NCBI RefSeq assembly: GCF_905404315.1
Contig: NC_066311.1
Span: forward strand, 7,254,001 to 7,318,000
Length of the DNA: 64,000 nucleotides
Reading direction: 5' to 3'
Source of the DNA: Leptidea sinapis
Lineage: Eukaryota > Arthropoda > Insecta > Lepidoptera > Pieridae
Within the stretch, counting starts at the first letter, position 1. Every line of letters starts with the position of its first letter. Below, piece by piece: positions 30,691 through 41,654 of this stretch. Below the pieces are notes generated by a model. It did not search any database and was not told where the DNA came from. It saw only the letters and a program-made list of their open reading frames with translations. A program made the translations under genes and the position numbers.

Positions 30691-31475
30691 ATATGTGCGA
30701 GTTTCTTGAAGAGTTGAAAGAGTTTCTTCATAATGAAATTTTTAAATTGAGCGTTCGCGTTGGTATCGATATATCGAGCGACGTTCAGTTGCGTGGTCAC
30801 TTGGAAGAGAAGGCCAAACTGGCTTCTAAAAAGCTTGGTGTACTCAGTAAGGCGAGACAGTAATTCACTACAAGCTACCGCCTGCAACTATATAAGGCGC
30901 AAATTCAGCCTCACATGGAATACTTACTCTTCTCACCTCTGGGCGGGCACTCCCAAGTACCAGCTTCTTCCATTTGACCGCATACAACGAAGAGCGGCTC
31001 GAATCATCGACGATCAAGTCATCATCCGATCGGCTGGATTCTTTAGCGTGGCCTAGAGATGTGGATTCTCTGTAGCTTTTACCGCATTTACGCGGAGTGC
31101 TCAGAGGTATTGCTTGGGTTGATTCCAGCGGCCGAATTCCACCACCGGACGTTAGGTCAAAATGGAAAATACCACCCGCATCACGTTGACGTCTGGGCAT
31201 TCCACAATAGCGCGTTTTGCAAGAAATGCCTTGTCTTACACAGCCATTTTGAGAAATCAATTACCGGCTGCTGTTTTCACGAACCGATACGACTTAGGGT
31301 ACCTTTAAGTAAAGAGCATATTCCTACCTTAAAGGCTGGCAGCGAATCTCTTGGCGCCTGTTGTTGCCCATGGACGGGTGTCCATGGGCAACAACAGGTG
31401 ACTCACCTCTCTCCATCCTGTGATCCTCTTGCCCGTTTGCCCCGTCTTATACAAAAAAATCGCAATACCAGAGGA
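30690..31475 (+). mobile_element. HHLDVW-type LINE fragment, decayed
   Basis: It can be read in pieces: KAKLASKKLGVLSKARQ, LYKAQIQPHMEY, then MWILCSFYRIYAECSEVLLG, LIPAAEFHHRT and HPHHVDVWAFHNS, with frame changes between. It covers more of the 5' side than other copies. A new 19-bp palindrome sits at 31357-31398. Confidence 0.75.
31357..31398. repeat. 19-bp perfect inverted repeat in LINE 3' region
   Basis: The arms CCTGTTGTTGCCCATGGAC (31357-31375) and GTCCATGGGCAACAACAGG (31380-31398) are exact complements with the 4-base loop GGGT. Other copies show only a loose CTGGTGTT...TAACACCAG pairing here. Confidence 0.85.
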
Positions 31476-31794
31476 TAGATCATTTTAAAGAAAATAATTG
31501 TCCCCGATACCACAGCTATCCAGAGACAATTCCAGTCTTAGACCTTTAATTCGTTTTGGTTCAGGAACAGCATAGCCCTGATTCTTCAGTCACTGTGTTA
31601 GGCAAGTAGTTTCTTGCCTCTTTCGCGATGAAGTCTAGTGTTCTCTCCATGTAACATTACAATTTGAGTAATAAGCTATTACAGTTTCTTTAACCAAATA
31701 GAAGGACAGACAAGGTTGCGGTCTTCACCCAATGGCAAGAGGCCTGAAAGGGCAAACATTCAATTGAAACAGTTTAGTGGTGGCCGATCACGAG

Positions 31795-31865
31795 GTAATC
31801 CCTTTTAACCTGATCTCAAGACTCGAAACCCGGGCTTGAATCCCAGTAGGTGCAAACATTTGTAT
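31795..31865 (+). repeat. SINE-like tRNA-derived fragment
   Basis: ACTCGAAACCCGGGCTTGAA and TCCCAGTAGGTGCAAACATT resemble the reversed head/body junction of the SINE at 23705-23760. The B box is mutated. Confidence 0.4.
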
Positions 31866-31984
31866 GATGAAGATGATTGTTTTTATACGAGTTGTGATGA
31901 AGTTATGCATTTTTAAGTAGGTATATTGTACTAAATGAGTTTGTCATTTACTCTTAAACTCATGTGCAGTTTTATAGAGAAAAC

Positions 31985-32245
31985 TGGCATATTAAAAAAG
32001 GCATAAAAAGGCATTTATTTTCTCAAAATTGATTCCTTTAGAATTCTTTTTGATGTCATTTCTTATACTACTAGATACTACTACCGCTTCGGAAACAAAT
32101 GGCGCTCTGAGAGAGAAGAAGCGGCGCAAGAAACTCTCCAGCATTCTTTTTTTTTGCGCTCTTTTCAATAAAAGTATACAATATTGTACAGTTGCTATAA
32201 AATAATCACAATCTAGTCCCAGGCTGTCCGATCATTTAGATATTC
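31985..32245 (-). mobile_element. LINE 3' end, copy 2 (pair with 6960-7240)
   Basis: It shares GGCATTTATTTTCTCAAAAT, GCTTCGGAAACAAATGGCGC and CACAATCTAGTCCCAGGCTG with the copy at 6960-7240, same orientation. Confidence 0.6.
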
Positions 32246-32384
32246 ATTTATTATTAAAAATGTTACGAGCTCCAGAGCATAACATCTATTACATTATTTA
32301 AAAGCATAATTATAACAGTTAGTTAATATCTCTCACTATTGTTGGCAGCCTTGCTGAATATACTGAAGATAAATATATATATTT

Positions 32385-32660
32385 TCTATGGAAAATGTGG
32401 ACAAAAAATTGTATGGGTCACTTGTTATTAAGTCATCACCACCGCTCACATTCTCTCGCAACACCAGAGGAATCACAGGAGCGTTCCTGGAAGGTGTATG
32501 CGCTTTTTTTGAAGGTACCCATGTCGGATCGTCCCGAAAACACCGCACAGATGGTGGGGATGATATTCTAATTCATGGCGTGTTGTGCGAAGGTGGAATT
32601 CGGCGGCAGGAATCATATGAAACAGCTCTTTGGAACAGCTTGATTTTGATATTGAACATT
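32385..32660 (-). mobile_element. HHLDVW-type LINE 3' end
   Basis: Reversed it reads LIPAAEFHLRTTRHELEYHP and HHL, then frame-broken sequence and the 3' UTR to TATGGAAAATGTGGAC. Truncated on the 5' side near 32660. Confidence 0.7.
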
Positions 32661-32794
32661 GACGAAATACAGTTTCTATTTTTAGTAATATCAGATAAAT
32701 GGGAGCGGCTTTGGAATTTAATAAATGGAACCCATGAGTGAAGTCAGAAACCTTTGAAAATATATTGTATGAATATATTTTCAAAGGATTATCT

Positions 32795-32958
32795 ATCTAA
32801 ATATATAAAAGAGAATGTATGTTTGTATGTTCCCTAATAACTCCTAAACTATTCGACCGATCTCAATGAAATCTTTTGTAATAGATTCGTTGAAGCTCAA
32901 GGAAGGTTTACATATATAATTTATATGGCAAAACAACGTTTGCCAGGTCAGCTAGTTT
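32795..32958 (+). mobile_element. Helitron-like short element
   Basis: A near copy of 26195-26357: ATTCGACCGATCTCAATGAA, TTCGTTGAAGCTCAAGGAAG and the end AACGTTTGCCAGGTCAGCTA and GT. Confidence 0.65.
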
Positions 32959-33172
32959 AAAAATAAAAATGCATTTGTTTATTTATGACGTAAAGTAATC
33001 TTAATTAAACTGATGTGTATTAACATTGAAGTCTCAGCAATATATATAAAATAATTTTATTCGAAATGATTTGGCTTTTATGCCAAAGCCTTGGCCTTTA
33101 ATCTGTCTGGCCACGAATGTAGGGACTTATGTACAGTTTCCATGGGAAATTTAGTCACTGCAAGTTTTAGAA

Positions 33173-33335
33173 ATTTATTTCAGCGTGCCGTTTGGAGCAG
33201 GCCGTCACGTCCACTAAAAATGATCATATTTATTTCGGCGTGCCGTTTAGAGCAGGCAGCTAAAAATTATCATAAATTTTATTTCGGCGTGTCGTTTCGA
33301 AAAGGCAGGCATGTCTTATAAAAATTATCATAACT
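33173..33335 (+). repeat. Three-unit minisatellite, about 50-bp period
   Basis: Three imperfect units begin TTTATTTCAGCGTGCCGTTT, TTTATTTCGGCGTGCCGTTT and TTTATTTCGGCGTGTCGTTT, each continuing GAGCAGGC or AAAAGGC and ending AAAAATKATCATA. The period is 48-58 bp. Confidence 0.7.
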
Positions 33336-33849
33336 TGTAGTCCAAAGGGTTTATATCTGGCCTAGACGAGAGCCATTCTTTCGTCCTTACAAAGTACAGA
33401 ACGTTGACTTCCAGTGAAGCAGTAGGTTTAAAGTCCAGGGTACGTTTTTAGAAGCAAAGGGTTATTAATTTTAATTAAATAAAGAGGTCTGCTGAGTTAG
33501 GTAAGTCAGGCTTATTATTATCATTTAAGAACTTCAATTGTGTTCGCGAAACAGGGTCCAAAAGTCAACAACATGAAGCAATCATCAAGCCATCGGTTTT
33601 TGTGCTGTATCTTAAAGAATGAACGACCCACCCCACAAAAAATATATTTCAATCATTTAAAATATTGTTTTCACTTCTCATGCTCTGAAATTGCTTATTT
33701 GTGCACGATATAGGCTGCACAAAATCGATTTTTGTGCACAAGTGCACAAAAGGATCTTCTCATAAATGTATCTATATTAAGGCAAAGAAAATGAGCCATA
33801 CAGCCAAACACAATAAAAAGTTCAGAAATAGAATAATTTATTTTATAAT

Positions 33850-33992
33850 ATAATAATAATTTGATTGCCACAAAGAGTTTCTTGCCACTTCTAATTAAGG
33901 CTCAACCCTCAAAGGACATAAATAAAATAGATATAAAAAGAAAAGTCATTTCCTTGACCTGCCTGAATAAGGTGATTTTGATTTGATTACCC
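33850..33992 (+). mobile_element. LINE 3' end with TTTGAT tail, short
   Basis: GAGTTTCTTGCCACTTCT, GTCATTTCCTTGACCTGCCT and TTTTGATTTGATTA parallel the ends of 18640-18935 and 34450-34725. Confidence 0.55.
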
Positions 33993-34449
33993 TAAACATC
34001 GAGCTTTTGATTACTGTTAGTAAAAATATAATATTAATTACAAGTTTAAGAAGAATTCTCAAATTGTAAGTAGAGGTATTTGGTGAGTATTGCATGATAT
34101 GTAGGATTGTATGGATGTATTAGGATTATTTTATAGTTGTTTGCTGAGTTCTCGTACCAGGTTTCATCATGCTCGCATAATGTCACTGCTTGTGGCGGCG
34201 ACATGGGACGGGTCGTCCCCTTCCCTAAAATATGGTTGAGGGAGGCGACGGCTGGCTCATGCGTCATGCTCGTGAACGGGCGCTGCTTGTGGTGGCGGGA
34301 TGATCCTGTTGCCGGAGATTCTATGTTTGGATATATACATGTTTATTTATTTATAATCGCTTATAAAATGCTCACAGAATACCTTTATTGATTTATGGTG
34401 TATGTGGATGATGCAGCTACTGTACTCAATAACTTTTGTATTAATTTAC

Positions 34450-34725
34450 ATTTACTTTTTTGACTTACTCGTGTAAGACATTGATTATTTGACGTTTGAG
34501 TGTGTTTGTTGCATCATTTTACATTTTACATATTATATTGTAATTGAAATGATCTGTAAATCTTGATATAAAAGAGTGGCAATGAGTTTCTTGCTACTTC
34601 TTTTCATTAGCTCAACCCTTGACGAAATAGCGGTAGATTCAATAAGAAAAATATATTTTTTTTGACATTCATACGTGTCATTTCCGTGACCAACGTGAAT
34701 AAACTGATTTTGATTTGATTTGATA
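34450..34725 (+). mobile_element. LINE 3' end with TTTGAT tail
   Basis: It shares ACTTACTCGTGTAAGACA, TTGCATCATTTTACAT, TGACATTCATACGTGTCA and the TTTTGATTTGATTTGATA tail with 18640-18935. Confidence 0.65.
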
Positions 34726-35239
34726 TTTACTTTAATTTATTTGCCTCATGTGTTTTTTAAGACAAAATATATTAACATTTTAATTTAAATACAGTAGGTT
34801 ATTTAATAAATTAAAAAATATATATATTACAAAATTAATTTAATAGTAGGCTGGATAGGTCTGGAGCCCAAGCCTACGATGTCAATGTCGTAAGATTAAA
34901 AAAAATCGGCGGGAAACAGGTCTTGTTTTTCGTGCGTTAATTAATTTCTTAAAATTTGCTAAAATAGTTAAGAATGTCCATGTTATACTACTGTTTTATT
35001 TCCTCGCAATCGAATTGAAAAGCAGAGTTTATAACTCGTCCACAAAACTATCTTATCCTCGACATTACTATCAAAAACGACTCGGATAAAAATGGTTCGT
35101 TTTGTGCACTCGTTGTAAAATCTACTATTTTTGTGAAATTTGAAACGCGCGTAAATAAAATATTTGAAATTTAAATCCTTTACATCTATTCGATCATTTC
35201 CGTAAATCACGTTTATTGCCAGATCGTGATCGTTTGGTT

Positions 35240-35832
35240 TTTAGGGTTTCGTGGCCAAATGGCAAAAAACGGAACCCTTATAGAATCGTCATGTCTGTCT
35301 GTCTGTCCGTCCGTCCGTATGTCACAGCCACTTTTTCCGAAACTATAACAACTATACTTTTGAAACTTTGGTAAGAAGATGTATTCTGTGAACCGCATTA
35401 AGATTATTCACACAAAAATAGAAATAAAAACATAAATTTTTCTCTATAGATAGGTATAAAAAATAATATTGAGGTTTCTAATATCATTTATTTCTAAGCT
35501 GAATAGTTTGTGCGAGAGACACTACCAAAGTGGTAAAATAAATGTCCCCCCCCCCAGTAACTTCTAAAATAAGAAAATGATAAAACTAAAAAAAATATAT
35601 GCTGTATATTAACCATGCAAACTTCCACTGAAAATTGGTTTGAACGAGATCTAGGAAGAAGTGTTTTTATATAAACAAATCGTACTATCTATAACTTAAT
35701 TGAAAAAAAAATACACTATTACTAAATATCGATCAAAGTTACAACGAACTACAAGAACTTTTATATTATGTTACTTGCTGCTACGGAACCCTTGATGAGC
35801 GGGTCCGACTCGTACTTGGCCGCTTTTTTATT
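35240..35832 (+). repeat. Family G repeat (GGGTTCCGTAGC type)
   Basis: It begins TTAGGGTTTCGTGGCCAAAT and GGCAAAAAACGGAACCCTTA, carries a TCTG/TCCG tract (GTCTGTCTGTCTGTCCGTCC), and ends CTACGGAACCCTTGATGAGC and GGGTCCGACTCG...GGCCGCTTTTTT. The related copy at 61920-62592 has the same order; a rearranged minus copy is at 45420-46440. No coding region; class unknown. Confidence 0.65.
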
Positions 35833-36039
35833 AATTCCAATGAACTGGAATTTTAATTTTATTTCTTATTCTATTTTTGTATCACCATGTTAGTCCAATG
35901 ACATTTAACATTCTATTTCTGAACTGGTATTGTTACTGTAACTGCCTTCTTAATTCAACTTGGTAGATATTAAATAATAATAGATATCTATATTATTATT
36001 ATTATATCTATCGTATATTATAAGCATTAATGTTTTTTA

Positions 36040-36335
36040 TATTGTGTTTCGGTCTGAAGGGCGCCGTAGCTAGTGAAATTACTGGACAAATGAGACTTAA
36101 CATCTTATGTCTCAAGGTCACTTACTTTCTTAATGATACCACTGATTGGGAATGGAGCCACCATTCTCAGGCTATTAAATAATAGGTTTAATAGTATAAT
36201 ATTACTTTGTAAACATATTTTTTTCGATGAAAAAAATGGCCTGGTGAGTTTGTTGCGCCCATTCTGCTTAGGTCTGAAGCATTGTTTTGGAATGGGTGGT
36301 AGTTTTTTACTGTCAAAAAGTGATGTCACATCCTA
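36040..36335. mobile_element. Family U fragment (minus) joined to a LINE 3' end (plus)
   Basis: 36040-36122 is reversed family U (GTTTCGGTCTGAAGGGCGCC to TTATGTCTCAAGGTCA). It is fused to TTCTTAATGATACCACTGAT and GTTGCGCCCATTCTGC, the 3' end of the LINE that is better preserved at 46851-47637. Confidence 0.6.
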
Positions 36336-36337
36336 TC

Positions 36338-36872
36338 TATATATATAAAAATGAATTGCTGTTCGTTAGTCTCGCTAAAACTCGAGAACGGCTGGACCGA
36401 TTTGGCTAATTTTGGTCTTGAATTATTTGTGGAAGTCCAGAGAAGGTTTAAAAGGTGAATAAACATAAAAATATGTCCTCCGTCGTTCAGAAATCAAGTT
36501 GAAAGAATAGTTTGAAATGAATAACTAATTAGAATTTTTACATTTGTTTCTAACTTTCTCAGGAGGTATAAAATAAACTTAAACTTAATTTTAGCTAACT
36601 ATAGTTGGTAGATTACAGTAGTTAACTAACGATCAGATTATTTTTATGTAGATTGATAAATCTCAAGTTTTGTCACAAATCACAAATTAAATTTCGCAAC
36701 CATAATATGTATTTGACATTTGACAACCAACTATATGTAGATTGATAAATCATACGTTTGAAATAATTTCATTACAAAAACAGGGAATTATGAAATATTA
36801 TTGAAAAATTCATAAAAAAACATTATTCTATTTATTATACACAGAACAACATCTGTCGGGTCAGCTAGTTTT
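36338..36872 (+). mobile_element. Helitron-like non-autonomous element
   Basis: The start TATATATATAAAAATGAATT and GCTGTTCGTTAGTCTCGC and the end ACAGAACAACATCTGTCGGG and TCAGCTAGT match 24350-24717. The interior is longer, with GTTGATAGATTGATAAATC-type repeats. Confidence 0.6.
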
Positions 36873-36892
36873 GAATAAAAATATTTGAATTT

Positions 36893-37110
36893 GACGAGCG
36901 TAATTATTGTAGTGCCACTCAGAATTTTTGGATTTTTCAAGAATCCTGAGTGGCACTGCATTGTATTGGGCAGAGCGTATCAATTACCATGAGCTGAACG
37001 TCCTGTTCGTCTCGTCCATTATTGTCATAAAAAAAAAATTGCACAGAATGCCGGCTTGGTTCGCAGTGTAGTACCCAGTATCCAGCAGCGCCTATTTCTG
37101 CCTTCAAACA
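36893..37110 (-). repeat. Family U repeat, minus copy
   Basis: Reversed: TGGACGAGACGAACAGGACG, the hairpin GTGCCACTCAGGATTC / AATTCTGAGTGGCAC, then the start of the second half. Truncated near GCCGGCTTGG. Confidence 0.6.
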
Positions 37111-37119
37111 GTAAATTCA

Positions 37120-37270
37120 TATATCGTCATCATTATTAGCCGGCAGACGTCCACTTCTGGATAAAGGCCTCCCCCAAAGATCTCAACGACAAACGGTCCT
37201 GCGCTGCCATCATCCAACGTATTCCGGCAATCTTGATTAGATCGTCGGTCCATCTTCGGTCTATCAATTC
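37120..37270 (-). mobile_element. RTE-type LINE C-terminus, short fragment
   Basis: CATCATTATTAGCCGGCAGA, AAGGCCTCCCCCAAAGATCT and TGATTAGATCGTCGGTCCAT correspond to the better copy at 52090-52420. Confidence 0.6.
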
Positions 37271-37289
37271 ATATATATTCTAATTTTAT

Positions 37290-37445
37290 TATTAAAATAT
37301 TGTATTTGAAGGGCGCCATAGCTGTGGAAATGGGCTCAAGAGACTTAATATCTTATGTCTCAAAATGACTAGAGCTATTGCGATATCACTCAGAGCTTTG
37401 GGTTCATGCAAGAATTTTGATCATCATAAAACAAATTCATATAAA
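37290..37445 (-). repeat. Family U repeat fragment, minus
   Basis: TTGAAGGGCGCCATAGCTGT, TTAATATCTTATGTCTCAAA and TCACTCAGAGCTTTGGGTTC are decayed family U words in reverse order. Confidence 0.45.
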
Positions 37446-37699
37446 AATATCTCTAAGATAATAATATCATAAAAAGCCTTATGAGCTACCAATCCAGTAA
37501 TAAAATTACATACTTTATTGAAGCCCAGTAGATTATTGATATCGTTAATCAAAAGACGATCTCCAGTCCCAACGACACATATCACGAATCAGGTATGTTA
37601 GTCTTCCATGGGTTTGGTGTGTCAGTTTTATGCCTGCTGTAGTCAAATGATGCCATCTAAAAAAACTACATTGTTAACCTTCCATGGTTCAAGTTAAGT

Positions 37700-37937
37700 T
37701 ACCCAGTAATTAAGTCAAATTATTCTTTTGTGAGAGCCGTGAACGGTGTGAAACAAACATTCAACTTAATTTCATTAGAGCCTTAGAGGCAGCTGCGTCC
37801 GCGCAATAACTTACTGCTGTTTGCGTAACTTGATCAGTCTAATTGTGACCTGTGTGTTGGACGCACGTCGTTTTTGAATGTGTCGTGTTTGTTTACGCAA
37901 GTGTACAGTGAAGTGAGTTTTATAAGCTTATACTAAT
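37700..37937 (+). promoter_or_regulatory. Possible promoter and non-coding first exon
   Basis: GC-richer, repeat-free sequence. An initiator-like TCAGTC lies at 37837-37842, then GGACG, a DPE-like word a few bases off the standard spacing, and a strong donor CTAAT|GTAAGTATT after 37937. No matching acceptor exon was found to the right, so this stays a hypothesis. Confidence 0.3.
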
Positions 37938-37939
37938 GT

Positions 37940-38580
37940 AAGTATTGCTTAGTTCTTAAATACATAATACATTCTCCATTTTAGAGGTTATATTTGCCGG
38001 GAATAATAGGTTAGTGCACAAATTTTAACCAATTGTATTCACTAGTTTTAAAATACGAAAGTTTGATTTAATTTATTTACGTAATAAATTAATAATGACT
38101 TAATGATATTTGGTAATAAGTTGCACCGTTGCAAGTTAAATACATAGTCATTCTTATGATTTATGTTATAAATATTGAGAAGTAATTATTTATAACCTTG
38201 TGGGAATATTAATTGCGCAAGATGAGTATCTAAGTTATTTGAATGAAAACAAATCCTAGGTCGTACTCACGGAAATGACATTTTGAGAATATTTACATAA
38301 ATGGAAGCTGATTACGAAGAGCATATAAATTATTATATTAATATTTTATTGCATTTTGGAGTTACTCTTGCTTTTAAGCATTTTATTTAGACAATTTACA
38401 TGGTAAGCTTAAATTATCACTGACTTATACATGTATCGAAAAGGCCATCTTCGTGTTTACACTTACCGAGAGTAAAGGCTTCCTCCATATATTTCCACTC
38501 CGTTGGATCTCTTACCAGTCTGGTCCAGGTAGCTCCTGCTGGTCGTCCAACCTTATAATTCTACATCTACATCGATATTT
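37940..38580. other. AT-rich DNA without recognised features
   Basis: Mostly unique-looking. It may include the eroded 5' end of the mariner-like relic that becomes readable at 38585. Confidence 0.35.
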
Positions 38581-38584
38581 TTTG

Positions 38585-39500
38585 AATTCCAGCGTGGACA
38601 TACTAGTGTTAGTGATAAATCTCGCGAAGGACGTCCAAAATCCGCCTTCACTGAAGAAAACATCATTGCTGTGAGACAACTAATTCTCGAATATCATCAT
38701 GTGATGTATCGAAAGATAGAGGCTCTATTAAGCATCTCAGGGACAATCATTCAGAAGATCTTGCATGAAGCGCTTGGTGTGAGAATGCTAGTTTGCCGTT
38801 GGATACCGCATCTGCTTTCCGATGATTAAAAGGCGGCCCACTGCAGATGGTGGATGAAAACTCTGCAAAGGTTAACTGAGGAAAGTCAAATCCCGTCTAC
38901 GATCATATCAGTGGTGATGAATCTTGGATCTATGCCTACGATCCTGATTTCAAACAACAATCTACAATATAAGTCTTTCAAGACGAGCCAAAGCCGACTA
39001 AAGGTGTTCGTTCTCGAAGTACTTCAAAGAAAATGGTGGCCACGTTCGTTGGAACAACCGGCCATATTGCGTCTATTGCACATGAAGATCGTAGAACGGT
39101 TAATGCAGAGTGGTATACCACAGTTCGTTTACCACAAATGATCGCTGAACTTCGAAAATCTAACTCAAAGCATGTGTGGTGCATCATCATGCACCACTAC
39201 AACGCAAGCTCACACAGCGCTCGTCAAACCATTGAGTATTTGAAGCAGGAAAAAGTAGAAATTCTTGACCATCCTTACAGTCGTGACCTAAGCCCTAAAG
39301 ATTTCTTTACATTTCCTAAAATTAAGTAAAGTCTCCGTGGTCAAAGGTTCTAGTCCGGTGAAGAAGCAGTCGACGCTTTCAAGTCACCCATTTTAAGGAC
39401 CCCCACGAGTGGAATCAATGTTATGATAACTGAATTGAGCAAATGGAAAAGTGCATTAAGCTACGTGGTGAATACTTTGAAAAACAATAAAACGTACGAT
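38585..39500 (+). pseudogene. Degenerate mariner-like transposase
   Basis: It can be read in several frames: GHTSVSDKSREGRPKSAFTE, IIQKILHEALGVRMLVCRWI, then VNAEWYTTVRLPQMIAELRK, IIMHHYNASSHSARQTIEYL and DHPYSRDLSPKDFFTFPKIK. The second catalytic position is Tyr in HHYN instead of Asp (HHDN). There are at least two stops and two frame changes, and no inverted ends were found. It is a much older mariner lineage than the intact copy at 21163-22457. Confidence 0.8.
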
Positions 39501-39569
39501 ACGATTCTAGTTGTGTTTTTTTTCTTTAAAAGACAAAACTTAAAAGGCATGTCTCGTACTTATGTATTA

Positions 39570-39785
39570 AGTCAAATTCAGATAAACTTTATTCAATTTG
39601 GCTTCAATAAGTGCTTTGCTTTGGAATCGTCACTATAAATATTTATTTTAAAGTACTGAATCTACCACATGATCAAAAAAATATGAGCTCGTGAGAAGAA
39701 TACACAAGAAACTCAACGGTCACTCTTTTCAATATAAAAGAGTTTTTTACAATGGCTGTAATATACAAAACAAATTAGTTTCTAA
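39570..39785 (-). mobile_element. LINE 3' end, minus
   Basis: AAATTCAGATAAACTTTATT, GAGAAGAATACACAAGAAAC and TCACTCTTTTCAATATAAAA have the layout of a minus-strand LINE 3' end (compare 31985-32245), but without a close copy here. Confidence 0.4.
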
Positions 39786-39865
39786 GGTGCTGCATCAAAT
39801 ATATGAATTGTTTTTAAATAATATAAATTATTTCATTAAAACAAAAAAATAATAAACTGTTTATA

Positions 39866-40078
39866 CAAATGATTTGAGTTTTCGTTGTTACGTTTTAGTG
39901 TTTCACGAGACGATCTCGTACCAGATTTTGGCGAGACAAAACGTCCTGAGGATGCCTCGTGTAGAGGCGAAACACATGTCGAATTGTTTAAAGACAAATA
40001 TTGGCGGAATTAACACTAAAGAAAACTCAAATCATTTGTATAATTATGGATTTCCGCAAAGTAACGCCTACTTTAATA
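39866..40078 (-). repeat. Partner of the fold-back repeat at 8270-8537
   Basis: TAAAGACAAATATTGGCGGA, ACACTAAAGAAAACTCAAAT, ATGGATTTCCGCAAAGTAAC and GCCTACTTT are the reverse complement of 8311-8400. The left part starts AAATGATTTGAGTTTTCGTT, the remains of the opposite arm, and the middle holds AGGATGCCTCGTGTAGAGGC. Confidence 0.65.
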
Positions 40079-40079
40079 A

Positions 40080-41405
40080 GTAAACTGTTTATATATAAAT
40101 AATCCTATTGTGGATGCATAAATCTTTAGAGCTTGAATTCATTGTTTGTGTAAGGATACTTCATCAACATGATTACTGTTACAATTAGTAATTGCATCTA
40201 AAAATACTATGATTTATTGGGTGATGAAATCTGAAAACACAAAGTTGAAATAATTCTTTCGATATATTGTTGCTTCTTTTTAGTTGTTACAGTACTTAGA
40301 ATAATAAGTATATGATACATATTCAGTTATGAAATTACTATTAAATACAGTGCAATTTTAAGTAACTTCCTCCAATAATACTTCTTTATATGAATGTTGA
40401 TATTACAAGGATACTTGTTAAAAAACAATACAATATCTGGTTTTGCAAATGAGCTTGGGCGACGCGACGGGGACAATTACCCTCAGTTACCTTGCAAGCT
40501 CGTTTCTCTACTTAATCCATAAGTACTTAAGTTTGAAACGTGTATATGTTATTATCCATACGGTATCGTCGTCAACCGACTTCAAAAAAAGAGGAGACTC
40601 TCAATTCGGCTGTGTTTTTATCGTGTGTGAGTTTATCTAATTATCTGCTTAGATAAGACTTAATCTAACATTGGCTTTTATAATGAGTACGGAATAATAT
40701 GTGACGAGTCTTTTCATGGGCTTAATATAATAATGCAACTATTTCTAAGGGTAGAAAAATGGGGGTTTCCATAACATAACATGCCAGGTGTGAACGGATT
40801 TTACTTAGTTATCTTATTTTCAAATACAATTCGAAGAAATCTATTTTGATTTTTAAACGTGAAGGGTATCCACTGGAATCTATATTATTAAGAGTTAATT
40901 GAAAACTTCTTTAGCGGCGTTGAGCATTTTTCTTGGGATGGTATAAATGTTAAACTCGCGTCAGGACATTTGACCTGATCGAAAATTCGTAAGACAGTCG
41001 TAGAAATTATGGATGTGAGTTGATTTTTCTCAAAGATAACCTTTTTAATGTAAAATTATAGTAGTAGTTCTGAAGTGTAATTTTTTTTATGTAATATAAA
41101 TTGTAATTTTCGTGTAGGGAAGCGCAATAATTGAATATTGTATTTAACCACATTAATGCTAGTAGTTTTATACTGATAAATAAAGCAATTCGTGAGAAAT
41201 TATTAATTAACCATTCCAAAATATTCAAAAATGCACAACGTTAATGTTCAAGTTTTCACTTCTGGCGGAACTCCTGGAGTGCAACCCGTATTTTTTGCTT
41301 AACTCATACTTTAACATGTTTGTTATTGCTAAAGTTAACTGGTCCAACCCAGTCTTAGAGAAACTCGCTCTGTGAGCATTACACGAGAGAGTATGACTTT
41401 AACAC
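40080..41405. other. Intergenic DNA, little recognised
   Basis: AT-rich. At 40573-40622 CAACCGACTTCAAAAAAAGA and CTCAATTCGGCTGTGTTTTT match the end word of the fold-back element at 45822-46306. No exon was found. Confidence 0.4.
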
Positions 41406-41410
41406 CAAAA

Positions 41411-41620
41411 ACTTAGAATATATTAGCACATAGACAACATGATGGTTTAATATTCAAAATACTATGCAGCTAATGCCAAGAGTGGCTGACTGTTTACGAC
41501 TTATCAATCAAAATCGGTTATAGTAACAATAGTTTCACTTACCTTTTATATCTTGCTGTATCTTTATAAGAGTTAGTTTCGCATGCTTTGTCTGTCTCTA
41601 CGCTAGTATATTATACGACT
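41411..41620. mobile_element. MITE, ACTTAGAATATA family, copy 1
   Basis: ACTTAGAATATATTAGC on the left and CGCTAGTATATTATACGACT on the right are imperfect inverted ends. The interior GTGGCTGACTGTTTACGACT and CTTGCTGTATCTTTATAAGA is shared with 60168-60430. Confidence 0.6.
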
Positions 41621-41654
41621 ATGGTTAACACGCTATGTGCCGTGCCAAAACGTA

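Noticed and set aside
35290..35325. Regulatory TCTG/TCCG microsatellite
   Set aside because: It is a fixed part of the family G repeat and recurs at 61970-61990.
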